This document shows, one piece after another, positions 32,409-44,639 of a stretch of DNA of 64,000 bases. Numbering within the stretch: position 1 is the first letter of the stretch; each line of letters begins with the position of its first letter. The translations under genes were made by a program, and so were the position numbers. The notes below the pieces were generated by a model that ran no database searches, was not told the origin of the DNA, and worked only from the letters and a program-made list of their open reading frames with translations. Source of the stretch: Caenorhabditis remanei (taxonomy: Eukaryota; Nematoda; Chromadorea; Rhabditida; Rhabditidae); contig NC_071330.1 in the NCBI RefSeq assembly GCF_010183535.1, forward strand, positions 3,825,717 through 3,889,716, read 5' to 3'.

Positions 32409-32447
32409 ACCATAACGGAGAGAGGTCAACCTCTGCTTCTCTCCGCT
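32409..32447 (-). promoter_or_regulatory. Family A upstream palindromic motif (A3)
   Basis: ACCATAACGGAGAGAGGTCA continuing to CTCTGCTTCTCTCCGCT, 138 bp upstream of the A3 ATG; the longest pairing arms of the set. Confidence 0.55.
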
Positions 32448-32642
32448 CTTTCTAATTGAATCCTATGTGTGTTTGCATATGGTTTGGGAGAAATACTGAC
32501 ACTGCTCTATATTCCCAACATCGTCTGTATTGAAAGTTTCGACTTTCATGGCCAACAGCTTTCTTCTTGTAAATTGCGCCTGAATTAGATAATCTGTTCC
32601 GGACAAGTCAGAAGCCTGATATAGTATTTGAAGCAGATAATA

Positions 32643-32929
32643 CTGCGTTCAAAGTAGCTTTTCCGCAGAAAATCCGCGCGGAAAAGGTGACCAAAGTAGC
32701 CATTTCTTTTCAGCGTTTTCCTCTGCGCCTCTAAGGTAATCGCGGTGAGACAGCCCATCTTTTAGAGGAAATTTAAAAAAATTTTAATTTCGAACATTTA
32801 ATTTTCCCTCCTAAAAATGGGCTGGTCTCGCCGCGATTTCCTTAAAGGCGCAGAGACTCGGAAAAGAAATGGCTACTTTGGACACCTTTTTCGCGCGGGT
32901 GTTCCGCGGAAAAGTTACTTCGGACGCAG
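32643..32929. mobile_element. Inverted-repeat element
   Basis: Ends CTGCGTTCAAAGTAGCTTTT and the inverted AAAAGTTACTTCGGACGCAG, with arms of about 120 bp including CCGCGCGGAAAAGG. Borders a family D relic. Confidence 0.75.
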
Positions 32930-33190
32930 CATAAACAAGTTATCAATTGTTTCTGGCTCTTTTGTTTCTAGTGTTAGTGGCATGGATAGTTGAGACGTTT
33001 TCATACTTGGAATGTCTCTTTTTTGGAAAACATGAAAATAAGTATTGATATAGAAAGTGCCAGAACGTATTCAATTGTAAGATGGATACATAGAAGAAAA
33101 CATTCACGTTTTAATTACGTCGTGCCAACTCCCAAAGACGAAATGAGTGTTCGAAACGATGGAAAATGGAGAGGAAAAGGAATTGAAGAA
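32930..33190 (+). pseudogene. Family D relic (end of exon 2 and start of exon 3)
   Basis: TTATCAATTGTTTCTGGCTC through CATACTTGGAATGTCTC matches D1 exon 2 (…YQLFLALLFL…SYLEC), then after a gap GTGCCAACTCCCAAAGACGA, AGTGTTCGAAACGATGGAAA matches exon 3 (VPTPKEE, NVRNEGKW). Exons 1 and 4 are missing. Confidence 0.7.
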
Positions 33191-33372
33191 AATTGCTCTA
33201 ACTTTTTCTCAATTACAGTAACTAATCATGCAAATAATTTCCTTTGCTCCTCCGAATTCAAGGCCTTTCTTGTAAATAATATTACCCGATTCTGATAACT
33301 AGTTATTCCACTCTCTTCCCGCTTCCCAATTAATGATTCACTTCCTTTTTTAATATTAATACCTGGTTTTCC

Positions 33373-33500
33373 TGGTCAGGTTTAGTCTCGTGAGGGACTT
33401 CACCTGACCTGCAGTTACTTTTACAGTACATATAAGCTCGGCACCGTTTTTACAACTGCTCTCCACCAAAATGTCCTTGAAAAATGTCGCGGAAGGAGGA
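33373..33500. repeat. Inverted copy of the 31705-31830 repeat
   Basis: Its complement repeats GGTGGAGAGCAGTTGTAAAA, ATGTACTGTAAAA and GTCCCTCACGAGACTAAACC in the same order as in A3 intron 2. Confidence 0.7.
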
Positions 33501-33613
33501 AAAATCCACCTTCCCGATTGAGAAATATATCCCCACGCCGCACGGGCGTTTAGCAGATCCACTAGTATCTCAGAATTAAACTCCAATTACCATATTTGAC
33601 GTGACCGTCCCCG

Positions 33614-33928
33614 ATGCCCAACAACTTCTCTCAACAAGAATTCTGGACCATAACATGCCCAGACACCCTGGTGACAACTGACATCGTGCCCTGTCATCAA
33701 CCAACTGTCTCAATTCTGATGTGCATAAAAGGATCTCTACTACGAGATACGCTCCTCCCACCGTCTCCAATGTCCACGAAGTCTCCATCTGGCGCCGTCG
33801 ACTCTTCCGCTGGTGCTACCGGTATCTCGGCTTCCAAGCCTTCTAGTATAGTCGAACCCAAATCTGGTCAGTACGTTATAATAAAGTGTTGGATGTTACT
33901 CTCTTTTCTCATTGTTCTCGCATACTAA
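33614..33928 (+). other. Unassigned open frame of 104 codons
   Basis: MPNNFSQQEFWTITCPDTLV... followed by a Ser/Thr/Pro-rich stretch and a hydrophobic C-terminus. No homologue recognised and no paralogue in the window. It may be the 5' part of an eroded retroelement or a chance frame. Confidence 0.2.
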
Positions 33929-34298
33929 TTTCCGGCACGGGTCTCCTACCTCTTTCACTTCAATCTCCTCTGTATCTGTTTTATGTCAATACCCCTCCAA
34001 GAGTCTTCTGAAGAGGGCATGTTGTCACAGTTGTCTGCTTCTCTGTGCTCTCTCTTGAATATGCGGCCCACTCTCTGTTTCTTTCGCTTTCTCATCTCTA
34101 TTCTTTTCGGCATGTTCATGTTTAAAGTTTTTTCAAAGTAATAAACATTGACTGTTAATGAATAATAGACATTTTTGCCACAGTTCCAAATATAGTTGTT
34201 TAAAGAATGTTCCATTTTTCAGTTGTTTTTCAAACCATTTGTTCTTATAGAAATCAATAGTTTTTTGTCAGGAATAACAAACTATTTCAACTGACACA

Positions 34299-36900
34299 AT
34301 GCACCAACCAAATACTAAAAAGGTATTGATTTCTGGCTACATACAGATTGATGCAAAACGACAGAGATCATACGAGATAGACAAAAATGAATTGCTGGAA
34401 CGATTGCTAATTACAGTGAGTATTCGTTTGAAAAATGTATATTTTATTCCTTCACAGTTTCTGTTAAGTCTCTGGCGATATTTTGCAACAACTCGGGAGA
34501 TAGTATATACAGAGCGCTATCCTATCCCATAATGGGGAATTCAAAATAATTCTAAAAGGACAGGAGACTCTGAATACTTTAAAAATGTCTGAAATTTGAC
34601 CAAACCAAGTTTTTTTTTCTGTAATAAAAGTATCCGAATGTTGAGGAGTGAACTAAACGGGTCAAAATTAATTTTGCATAGGTTTTTGAATCAATTACTA
34701 TGGAAACTTCTTCAATTTCCTAAAATCAATGACAGGAGTTGTCTACTTTCAAAAGAAATAAACTTCAAGACTCTCTTCTGTCTTTCTGGAAGACTTTTTC
34801 TGACATCTCACTATATATATAATCGGAGAATTTGAGAGTAGTAACTCATATACCTTTCTGAGAGTCCCCTATAATATAGAGTTTCTTTAGCATTTAGTGT
34901 GAGCGGTATCTTCTTTATTCAAGTTCAGAGAGACATCATTATGCCTATTAAACATAGATACAGTACCGCCCAAAAGGTTATCAACTTTGGCTGTTGTCAG
35001 TGGAAAATGACCACCTTTGGGAGTGTGTCATAGTAATTCTGATCGTCACACCATGAACATTTTTGATGGGTAATACAGATTAAGGGTAGAGCCCCATTTT
35101 TGTAGTTGACAATTTTTGTGTACGGACACTTCCTAGCAAGTTACGTATCGACAAAGTAATTTCTCCCTCAAAACGACCAATTTAAGTGCAAATTAGTGCG
35201 ATTTTTGAGCTGTCGTCTTAAAATGACCATAACTCTTTAGGAAGTGTTCGTACAAAATAGTTGTCTCTTGCAAAAATAGAGCTCTACCCTTAATCTGTAT
35301 TACCCATTAAAAATGTTCTTGGAATAACAATCAGAATTACTATGACACACTCTCAAAGTTGGTCATTTTCCACTGAAAACAGCCAAAGTTGATAACTTTT
35401 TGGGCGGTACCGTACATAAGAGAATCGACCAAGAGTGGTCGGTGGCAGGAATTATATAGAAGATTTTATGAGTTAGTATCGAGACTTGTTCAATACATGG
35501 AAAATGATAGAAAATGTCATTGGAACTCAAAGAAAGTTACGAAGCATGACAGACCTTTTTAGAGCCCCCTATTTATTTTGAAATCCCCTATTCAAGAATG
35601 GACCTGTATACCGACTCACTCATCTTCAAGATGCTGAAAAAAATCAGGAACGTCTACTTTTTTGCTGCAGAAGTTCCGGGGGACTACATTTTTTCTCCAG
35701 AGTCTCGGCAGAATCCCTTTCATACTACAGAAAGTTGAACGAGTTTACCGTGTTCTTTCATGTAATGATTCATAGAAACAATCCCGATGAAACAAAGAAA
35801 CATATTGGTACAATATTCATTATTCCAGATATTTCTACTGGTAGTCGTTTGTGGAGGACTGCACTTGTTTGGAATTGCGTATAATCATCACATGACCGCT
35901 TATTCGGAAATAAATGAAGAGGAAAAACTAGTTATTAGTGTTGAAGCTCTACTGGGGATTGTAATTATACCTGGGTTTCTCATTCTGGTTTTTTTAAGGT
36001 TAGTTATGTGAAAACCTTTTTAGAATTAGTTTGGAGATAATCAGCGTGGATTTTTGTCATTTTGATTAAGATTCATAAAAGACAAAGGGATTCCAAATCT
36101 TTTTACATTATATTCTATTCCAGTAAGGCTATATCACGACGAAAACAAGCAAAACTGGAAACAAACGAGAAATTTCGGGGAAAAAATTATTATTATATTC
36201 TCTCACCGGAAGAGAACACAACTTTGAATCGGTTGGAATATGGAATATGTTCTGTGGTAAGTGCTCTCTCAGCAATAGAAAACAGTTAGCGTTGGAAGTT
36301 CTGACAAAACTGACAATATACAGGGTGTCGCATGAGTATTGGACGTATTAAATGTACACCAGTCTGAAGCTCTCAAAAAAAATCCTATAATTATGCGCCA
36401 CCCTGGCGTAATTAAAATTAGGTTGTTTTGATCAGACAGAAATCAATAGAATGTACCACCCAAAAAACACTGTTCAATAATGCTAAAGGACAGATTTCAA
36501 AAACTCTGAAAATGTAAACTCATCTGATTCTCTGTTACATTTCAGTATGAAGATGTATAGTAGGTTATCAGTAACTTACAATACAAGATTTTGGATCTCT
36601 ACCCAGGATTACGGTAGTAGGGTAGGTTCTGAAAGGCCAACATTTTTTGTATTTGATTTTTGAAAGCTGAAAATTCCAATGACAATGTCCCGACTGTTTC
36701 TATTTCAGAAAGACGTCATCTACTTCCTGATGGTTCTTCGCCCTCTGTACGTCTCCTTCTACCTTTTTATGAGCTTTCTCAGTAGCTGGAACCATCTATA
36801 TTTTTTATATTCTTTCGCCAGTTTCATGTTCGTTTTTATAACTGCGATTATAATTTGCCTTTTTGAAGCCATAAATGACAATTTAATTTGTAAAATGTGA
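34299..36900 (+). CDS. Family B four-TM protein, B3 (203 aa)
   Basis: Exons 34299-34415, 35829-35998, 36124-36256 and 36709-36900 (117, 170, 133 and 192 nt; phases 0-2-0). Exon 1 ends NELLERLLIT. Exon 2: IFLLVVVCGGLHLFGIAYN, EINEEEKLVIS and a second hydrophobic stretch. Exon 3: basic loop with LNRLEYGICSV. Exon 4: VIYFLMVLRPLYVSFYLF and a final segment ending CLFEAINDNLICKM. All B signatures are kept. Intron 1 has expanded to 1.4 kb with a Tc2-like MITE. A stretch at 34014-34060 resembles one about 210 bp upstream of B1 (both include CTTCTCTGTGCTCTC). Confidence 0.75.
34961..35412. mobile_element. Tc2-like MITE, copy 3
   Basis: Ends CAGTACCGCCCAAAAGGTTA and TTGATAACTTTTTGGGCGGT, flanked by TA (34959-34960, 35413-35414). 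Same family as 25642-26082. Located in B3 intron 1. Confidence 0.85.
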
Positions 36901-37690
36901 CAATGAAATTGTTTGAAGAATCCTGTTTCATTTTTAATAACTGTTCCAAGGGTGAAGGATATGAAACGAAATTCAGCCTGAAATTCTGTTAACTGATTTC
37001 AATCATCTCCGATGAATCGCGGCGCACATACGTTCACGAGTAATTGGGAAATTACTCACAAGTCGAAATATGTATAAAAATCTCGAACTAAAATATTCAG
37101 AACACGACTTATAGAAAACGGAAAGTGGCATTCTGAGTGTAGTGTGTTTGAAGGGTATATTTGGAATGAAAAGTCTTTAGCTGATTCTTTGAATTCTTGA
37201 ATACTTCAAGATGATAGATATGACTCTGAAATGAAATTATTTGTTATCCATGTAATGGGCAATATCGAAATTTAGTACATTTTTCAAAATGTTTTCCACC
37301 ATTCTCGAAGCTCTTATTTCTCAATCTGATCAATTCGGATAATTCCACAACAATTCCACGGGAACTTTCAAGGATAGCCGTTACCTGAATATTTTCTCAC
37401 TCGAAACATTGCGTATACAGCGATTTCCAGAGGTTGTACATTTTTGTAACAGAGAAAATTGTCGAAATGTCACTTTTCGTACAGTTTGTGTGTGTGTGTG
37501 GATCCTCCCTAGACAGTTAGATCCTTGAAAGTGCGCAATTGAAATCGAAATTTAATCAGTTTTTCTACTCACTCTATTTTAGTGCGAGTGGAATCCGATG
37601 CAGTTAAAAAGGGAAACGATTTTTCTACATTACTATTAGGCGCAGTTGTAAGAACCCTGCTGAGCTAATATAGCTTTACTGTAGAGCTCA
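36901..37690. other. Intergenic; minor repeats
   Basis: No gene seen. A (GT)n run lies at about 37485-37500 and a half-copy of the small palindromic element (GCGCAGTTGTAAGAACCCTG) at about 37640-37672. Confidence 0.45.
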
Positions 37691-37699
37691 TCTCCAAAA

Positions 37700-37860
37700 C
37701 CATCCTTTCCGACCGCTTCCTAATTACATGTCCGGCCAACCGCAATGCAACATAGAGCAGGTGCTGCCAGGTCACCCAAGAGCTTGGACAGCCTCTCTCT
37801 AATCTGGTAATTATCGACGTTTGTGTGTCCCTTGGACGTCTTCAGGAGACATAACCTGCA
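37700..37860 (+). promoter_or_regulatory. Conserved 5' block upstream of D1
   Basis: Contains TTTCCGACCGCTTCCTAATT, AGGTCACCCAAGAGCTTGGA, CTAATCTGGTAATTATCGAC and CTTGGACGTCTTCAGGAGAC in order. The same ordered block precedes D2 (55220-55385), and shorter forms precede D3 and D4. Different frames are open in each copy, so it is probably promoter or untranslated leader. Confidence 0.55.
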
Positions 37861-37897
37861 GCAGTACCCTTACTCATATCTAGTTATTCATTCAAAA

Positions 37898-39058
37898 ATG
37901 ACGTCTTCGAATCCAACAAAATATCCTGAAAAGACACCAAAGAAATTTCCAAGTTCAATAATTCTAGATGATCTGTTATTCTTGGTTTCTACGTCAGTAT
38001 CAAGAAAAGAAGCCGTCAAATGTGCCAGACGAATAATACATAATTTAGAACAATGTCAAAAATGGCGAGATATTTCATCGGATGAAATTTCTGAATTGAG
38101 AGAAATCGAAAATTATTTGTTGGCTGTAAAAAACTATTATAGAATTCGTGGAGATGAAGCAAGAGTTCGTCTTTTCACAGCGGTTTGTTGATTGGATTTT
38201 AGCTTTTTTGGAAAATATTTGTTTGACTCTTCAGAAAAACGCAGTGTTCATGAATTGGATAATGCTCTCGGTAGGGACAGTGGCTTTTTCAGTTTATTCT
38301 CATCATTATGGATTTCCAACGAGCTATCAATTGTTTCTGGCTCTTTTATTTCTTGTGGTATTGGCATGGATTGTTAAGGCGTTTTCATACTTGGAATGTC
38401 TCCGGTTGGTTTTTAAATTCGGAAAACATGAATACAAGTCAATAGCACGACACGCTTCTTACAACCGCGCTCTACGGTCACGATAAAAAATTGCGGGCGA
38501 AATTGAGAGACTCAGAGAAAAATATACTTTTTTCAATACCTTTTCGGTAGAGCACGGTGGTAAAAACCGTGCTGATCTAATATTATACCAGAAAGAGCCA
38601 GAACTTTTTTCAATTAAAAGAGGAGTAAATAGAACACAACTTTCATTTTTCAGTTTCGTGGTACCAACTCCCAAAGAAGAATCGAATGTTCGGAACGAAG
38701 GAAAATGGATGAAACTAAAAGATACACCTACTCATTCTTCACTTATACTGAAAAGAGAACAATTGGCACTGTTTGACTTGTCCGAGGAAGAAGTTTTTCC
38801 GGTGAAAAATGAGTTTGATAGACTAGAGACCGAGTTGAAAGAAACGGTGAGTCGAAATGAAACAGTGGATATGACACAAATACTTTTCATTTTCAGAAGC
38901 TTCATCGTGCTGCACCGACATACTTAATAATCTTCATCTGCTTGTTATGTTTCCTTATTCGATCATGTGGAGAATCGAATCTAACTGAACATATATCTTG
39001 TTTTATACTCACACTTGTTGGTATCACGCCGGCATTTTTCCCTCTGTTTTTTAAGTAA
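37898..39058 (+). CDS. Family D four-TM protein, D1 (269 aa)
   Basis: Exons 37898-38182, 38235-38404, 38654-38846 and 38897-39058 (285, 170, 193 and 162 nt; phases 0-2-0). An upstream in-frame ATG exists at 37823, but paralogue alignment supports MTSSNPTKYPEK. Exon 1 is hydrophilic with ISSDEISELREIE. Exon 2 has two hydrophobic segments (WIMLSVGTVAFSVY, LALLFLVVLAWIV). Exon 3 is a soluble loop with VPTPKEESNVRNEGKWMKLK. Exon 4 has two further segments (YLIIFICLLCFLIR, ISCFILTLVGITPAFFPLF). Intron 2 contains a small palindromic element. Unrecognised family. Confidence 0.75.
38442..38582. mobile_element. Small palindromic element (GCGCTCTAC family)
   Basis: TAGCACGACACGCTTCTTAC to ACCGTGCTGATCTAATA, about 140 bp, in D1 intron 2. 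Confidence 0.8.
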
Positions 39059-40820
39059 TTTGAGTAACTCTTCTGAATAAACCTTCAATCTGCCAAATTC
39101 TACGAGGTTTTTATATGTGTTCTGACAAATCAAAATTGTTCCAAACAAATAAAAGACGTTTTCGCCGATTTCATGGAGCTACTCACGTCCGAAAAAAAAC
39201 ATTTTTCTCGATTCATTTACCAGAGCTCTGGCCAGAGAACGGATAACCCTTTTTTCGGTAAATGAATAGAGAAAACGTCACTGAAAAAACCACTCAAATT
39301 TTGAATTTTGTTAGAAATTGAACATTTCGCAAAAAAAATACTGCTTGGAATTCCGAAGCCTTGTAATTATTTCATCCCCGAGTCGAGAACAAGTCTGAAT
39401 TCAGCTCGGTTCGTGGAAGCAGAATTTTCAAAACGAACAGCGGAGACGAAGAACATTTTATTTAAATAATTTCAATGAAGTTTAGATTTTTAAAAAGGAC
39501 GTTCTATTCAATGTTAGTCCCCCACCTTCAATAAAAAAAACATTCGGAAAAAATTATTTTCCATAAAGGAGTTATTTAATTTTTAAAAAACTACAGTTTC
39601 AAATTAATCGTGGGGAGACCCGCAGCAAAAGTTTGTCAGTGCGCCTTTAATACAGTAGTCACCAATTTTTCTAATGTTGCAGTGTATTTCAGTTTTCTGC
39701 TTAAAACTTTTCGTTAGAATTCTATATAATTGAATATTCTTCAAAAAAGCTTAAAAAGAAAGCTAATCAAATGATTGAACAATTCACAAAAAGTCATTTG
39801 AATAATTAATATTCCTTTCTTACTTCTTAAATAGGGTTGATAAAACCATAACTCTTCATTTTCACAAAAATTGTTTTTCTAACTAATTTCTATTTTATTG
39901 AGTTCTTCTAATTTTGCAGACTCGGTGGGATATGATTGAGCGACGTCACTAAATCCATCTTCAGAAGACAACCTACCACTTCCGTTCGTTTCGAAGACGC
40001 CGTCGAAACATAAGGTTAGACCATACGATAGAATGTAGAGTGATTCCGATGCAAAAATTAACTTTTCAGATTAATAAGGCTTTTAAGCTAAAAATGAATC
40101 ACTTTTCGCGTAAAATTACTTTTTTCCCGATATCCCAGCGAAAATTATATTTCCCAACGAACGTTTTCTGAGTGGCAATAAGTATTTTTAATACGAGAAA
40201 TGATTTTTCCGATGAAAGTTCGATTTTTCTTATCGAAAATCGAACTATTTCCAGACAGATCTGTCGTTTTTCGCGAAAAAACTTGTTTTTCTCAATTTTA
40301 TTTATGATTTTCTCGTTGAACGTTAGTTTTTCAGTTAAAAATGCAATTTTCAGCTACAATGCTTTGTCATTGAAGATTAATATTTATCGCTGAAAAAGAC
40401 AAAATTCCCACAAAAAGTCAAGTTTCTCATCTCGATCTGCCGTTTATTTTTAATGGGGTTATTCACGTCCGGAAAAAACTTTATTCCCTTAATTCATTAA
40501 TCCGGAAAAGCAGTTTTTGTTTTTCGCCGTTTTTTCCGGTAAGTGAATCGAGGGAAAAATCGAAAAATCAGACGTGAATAGATCAATTTAAAAAATTTTC
40601 CTAGTGCAAAAGATGAGTACTGCTATTGATTTTCAAACATTTTTTGACAGCCATCTATAGGTTTTCTGTTGACATCAATAAAAAACGTGCGCTATTATCA
40701 AGGTATCTAGAAAAAGCAACAACAAAAGTGTCTCAAACCCCTCTATGTAGCCAGTCTTCTCATGATAATCACTAAATCATTTAAAAGACCTCACTCTTTC
40801 ATAATCATCTCCTCCCAGTT
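39059..40820. other. Intergenic with two short foldback elements
   Basis: No supported gene. Foldbacks at 39177-39280 and 40455-40582 belong to the TTATTCACGTCCGGAAAAA family. A TTTTGCAG...GTTAG exon-like segment at 39915-40014 has no open frame worth naming. Confidence 0.5.
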
Positions 40821-40832
40821 TCAACCCAACCC

Positions 40833-43154
40833 TCTTCCAGGCCGATTGGCGTCAACCCCCTTCTTCGACTCGTTCGTTCGCTGGCAAATCAGCCTTCTCC
40901 ATGCCGCCAAGAAGATCGATTTCAGAAAACGATACACAATCTACTCGCCAAAAGACGGTCAACCATGTATGGATCACGATCGTGCCAGTGGAGAAGGCGT
41001 CGGACCACAAGAGTATACACTGATCAAGTTGAAGGTGTTGGAAAAAACCACAGGCATTGGCTCATATCAAAGAGGATATCTACTTGGTGGCAGCCACGTT
41101 GAGACCTGAAACGATGTACGGACAAACGAATTGTTATCTCCATCCGGATATTCAATATTCTGTATTCTATGCAACGGAGAACGAGAGTCAAGTGTTTGTG
41201 GCCACTGCTAGATCTGCTAGAATTATGTCATATCAAGGATTGACGAAAGAGAACGGAAAGGTTCGATATGTCGCTGGACTCGAGAAGATTGCTGGTGCTA
41301 AACTTCTCGGCGCTCCTCTCTCCGCCCCTCTCGCCAAGTACGAAAGAGTTTATGCTCTTCCAATGCTCACTATCAAGGACGATAAGGGAACTGGAGTCGT
41401 CACATCTGTCCCTTCAGATTCTCCAGATGATTTTGCTGCTCTCTCAGATCTCAAGAAGAAGAAACCATTGAGAGAGAAGTATGAATTGACGGATCAGATG
41501 GTTCTCCCTTTATTAGCCAAAGCCGCCGCCAAGAAGGTTTTGGAGCCAATGAGAACTTTCAATGATGAGGTAGAGATAGACAGATGGAAGGCTGATATTT
41601 AAACATCGTTTTTCAGACTCGTCGTTCACTTGAAACCACCGTCGATTGGCTCCACGAGTACGCGTGCTCTCGTAGCTACGGTCTTGGCACCAAACTTCCA
41701 TGGGATACCCAATATCTTATTGAATCTCTTTCCGATTCCACCATCGCCTACTACGCCGTTGCTCACCTTCTTCAACAAGGAGTATTCGATGGATCTGCTG
41801 TTGGACGAGAGAGGCTGTGCGCTGGAATCGATGAGCCAATGAGTGAATCTCTTGTCTTCCGTTTCATTGAATCTCAAATGGTCATTCTCTCCCCAATCTG
41901 CCCACATATCGCTGAATACATTTGGCAATTGCTCAAGAAGGATGGACTTATCATTGATGCTCCATGGCCTGTCACTGACGCTGTCGATGAGAAGTTGGCA
42001 CTCGGTTCTCGATTCATATCTGACTCGATGGCCGAGTTCCGTGCTCGTCTCAAAACTTATATGGCGCCAAAGAAGAAGGGAGCCAAGGAGAACACAACGC
42101 CACCAACTGAGGCTGTTATTTTCGTAGCTAAACAATATCCACCATGGCAGAAGACGTTTCTTATATTCTTGAGACAAAGGCGAAAATAACCACGGAAGTT
42201 CAAGTGACTTCTGAAGTCAAGAAGACGTCGTCAGATGTAGTGGTGAAGAGAGAGGATGATGAGGAGTCGGATAATGAGGATATTCTCGCGGTAACCAAGC
42301 ATTTTCAGCAAAAGTGACCTCAAAAGTAACTAAAATCGATATTTCAGCTCCCAACAACTACAGTAATCAACCGAAAGAAGGTTCTAGCGAAAGCAAACAA
42401 CGGAGCACTTCCAGATAACAAAGTGATTAGTCAGATGATCGGAAAAGAGGATTCATTGAAGAAATTCGCAAAGAAAGCGATGCCATTCGTCCAGATGATC
42501 AAAGAAAGATACGAACAGAAGGGAGCATCAGCTCTTGCCTCTTCCAGTCCAATAGATCAAACTGCTATCCTCAATGAGAATATTGATTTCATTATGAATG
42601 CTTTGGATTTGGATCGTGTCTCTATCCGACATACCGATGAGGAAGGAGTCGACCCGAACTTTGTGGAGACTACCGTTCCATTGGTGCCGATGATGAGCTT
42701 CTTGCCACAGAGGGTGAGTCTATTGAGTTGTCTCTTCTGGAAATAATATAATGTTTCCAGCCAAACGTGAATCTCATCTTCCGAAACGTCCAAATCTGCA
42801 ATGCAATGTTCGACGTGGTCGTTCCGATTTGCGACGGCGACACTGTTTCGATGATCATCCGGAAGTTGAGACGTATCAGCAAGGCTATCAAGCGTAAGGC
42901 AGACTTCCAACTAATCGATTCATTCATGTATTAACATTTCATCGAAATACGAGGTGACCCTCTGGAGATACAAGGATCCGGTGTGGGGAGATCGTAAGGT
43001 GATCTCATTCAACAGTCCGTTCGAGGAGAACATTCAACTGGCCGATGGAGATGTGTTCCATTTGGAGGCTGATAACAAGATTACTGTAACTTCTGGAAGT
43101 GAAAAGATTGATATTGGACAGACTATCGTCTACAAGGCCAATGTTCCAGAATAA
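40833..43154 (+). pseudogene. lars-1: Leucyl-tRNA synthetase pseudogene, copy 1
   Basis: Pieces in normal order: CP1 editing-domain region ([56 protein letters not shown]) at about 40860-41510; [20 protein letters not shown] after a retained intron (41580-41614); tRNA-binding helices (FRFIESQMVILSPICPHIAE) at 41840-42180; C-terminal region 42350-42930; tail to NVPE* at 43154. Lesions: one extra C in the CCCCC at about 40857 shifts the frame; a 2-nt loss near 41045 shifts it again; catalytic segments (HLGH and KMSKS) are absent. Introns are retained, so this arose by DNA duplication, not retroposition. LeuRS is normally an essential cytosolic enzyme of over 1,000 residues. Confidence 0.85.
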
Positions 43155-43310
43155 TTTTACTGCTATCCAATTGATATGAGTGCGTCTGGAAAGGATCTCA
43201 TCGGAAATCATTCGACCTACTTGCTCTTCAATCCCATCTGGCCAACTGACACATCGAAATGGCCAAAAGGGAATCCGTGCCGATGGGCATTTGTTGTTGA
43301 ACCAGCCTAT
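43155..43310 (+). pseudogene. lars-1: lars-1 fragment preceding the KMSKS loop
   Basis: [20 protein letters not shown], then after a shift TDTSKWPKG and RADGHLLLN. It stops just where an intact enzyme continues into KMSKS. It begins almost exactly where copy 2 stops (…SLRKEFMY at about 48571). Confidence 0.75.
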
Positions 43311-43321
43311 CTGCTCAAGTT

Positions 43322-43722
43322 GCTGCTCTTTCGGATCTCAAGAAGAAGAAACCATTGAGAGAAAAGTATGGATTGACGGATGAGATGGTTCTCCCATTCG
43401 ATCCTACTCCAATCATTAAAATCGAAGGACTCGGAGACTTGGCTGCTGTTGAGATGTGCTCGAGACTGAAAATCGAGTCACAGAATGAGAAGGATAAGTT
43501 GGAGGAGGCAAAGAAGGAGGTGTACTTGAAAGGATTCTACGATGGAGTCATGCTTGTCGGGAAGTACGCCGGGAAGAAGACAGCCGACGTCAAGAAAGTT
43601 ATTCAGGATGATTTGATTGCCGAGGGTCTCGCCACGAAATACGTGGAGCCAGAGAAGAAAGTTATCAGTAGATCTGGAGATGAGTGTGTCGTCGCCTTGT
43701 ATGATCAATGGTATTTGAATTA
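43322..43722 (+). pseudogene. lars-1: lars-1 fragment, end of editing insertion
   Basis: Open frame [57 protein letters not shown] and [14 protein letters not shown]. This is the segment deleted from copies 1 and 2, which jump from MVL(P/R) to LAKAAAK. It is out of order, lying downstream of a C-terminus. Confidence 0.8.
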
Positions 43723-43732
43723 ATCATTTCCA

Positions 43733-44208
43733 GCAACAAACCAAAGTACCTCGTCACTTTCCCATTCCCCTACATGAATGGACGTATGCACTTGGGACAC
43801 ACATTCTCCGCGTCAAAATGCGAATTCGCCGCCGGATTCCAACGTCTTCAAGGCAAACAAGTGCTGTTCCCGTTCGGATTCCATTGCACCGGAATGCCAA
43901 TCAAAGCGTGTGCTGATAAGCTGAAACGAGAGATGGAGGACTTTGGATATCCACCGAATTTCCCAGAAGACGTTGAAGAAGTCGTCAAGGAGGAAGTGTC
44001 AGCTGTCGATGAGATTATCAAGGATAAAAGCAAGGGAAAGAAGAGTAAATTGGTGGCGAAGACGGGAAATGCCAAGTATCAATGGCAGATTATGAAGTCG
44101 TTGGGTTTGGAGGATGAGGAGATCAAGAAGTTCTCGGATCCAACTTATTGGTTATACTATTTCCCGCCACATTGCATTAATGATTTGAAGAAAATGGGAT
44201 TGAAGGTG
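43733..44208 (+). pseudogene. lars-1: lars-1 N-terminal catalytic exon
   Basis: After a TTTCCAG acceptor: [20 protein letters not shown] with the class I HLGH signature (43789-43800), [40 protein letters not shown]. The exon ends at a GTGAAT donor after GLK, exactly the residue before VD.RRSF, which starts copy 2 at 47447. It is probably the preceding exon of copy 2, now separated by 3.2 kb. Confidence 0.8.
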
Positions 44209-44639
44209 AATTTTGATCAAGATTTTCAGTACGGAGCATGTTTGTAGGAATCTGGGTCACCATGTAAAGAAATTGTCTTCTTTCAGAAAAAAACTGAAAT
44301 TATAATAAAAACAAAAAAGACTTTGATATCACAATTTAATAAACTGAGAAAGATAATCTAAAAGTATAAAAAAGAACAATTACCAACTGATTGTTCACGA
44401 CGATAGATACTGTCGTTGAATTGGAATAAGGTTCTATCTCTGATTCTGAAGTTGTCGCACAATGCATTGTTGGAAGAAAAATAGACAGTAGCATGGCGAG
44501 AATGTGATTTGCAAAAGGAGTCTCGGCGATTTCATTATTATTTGTTGTGATTCAGGATGCGTCACAGGTGTTGTGTACGAAGTTGTTTGTTCCGTTTCAC
44601 TGTTTTGAATGGAGTGGTCACTGTCGAAATCGAAATGGT

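Noticed and set aside
37485..37500. (GT)n run as a telomere-like or regulatory repeat
   Set aside because: An ordinary short dinucleotide microsatellite.
41626..42177. A 183-codon minus-strand frame
   Set aside because: Antisense of the lars-1 copy 1 helical region, whose plus-strand sequence is recognisably LeuRS.
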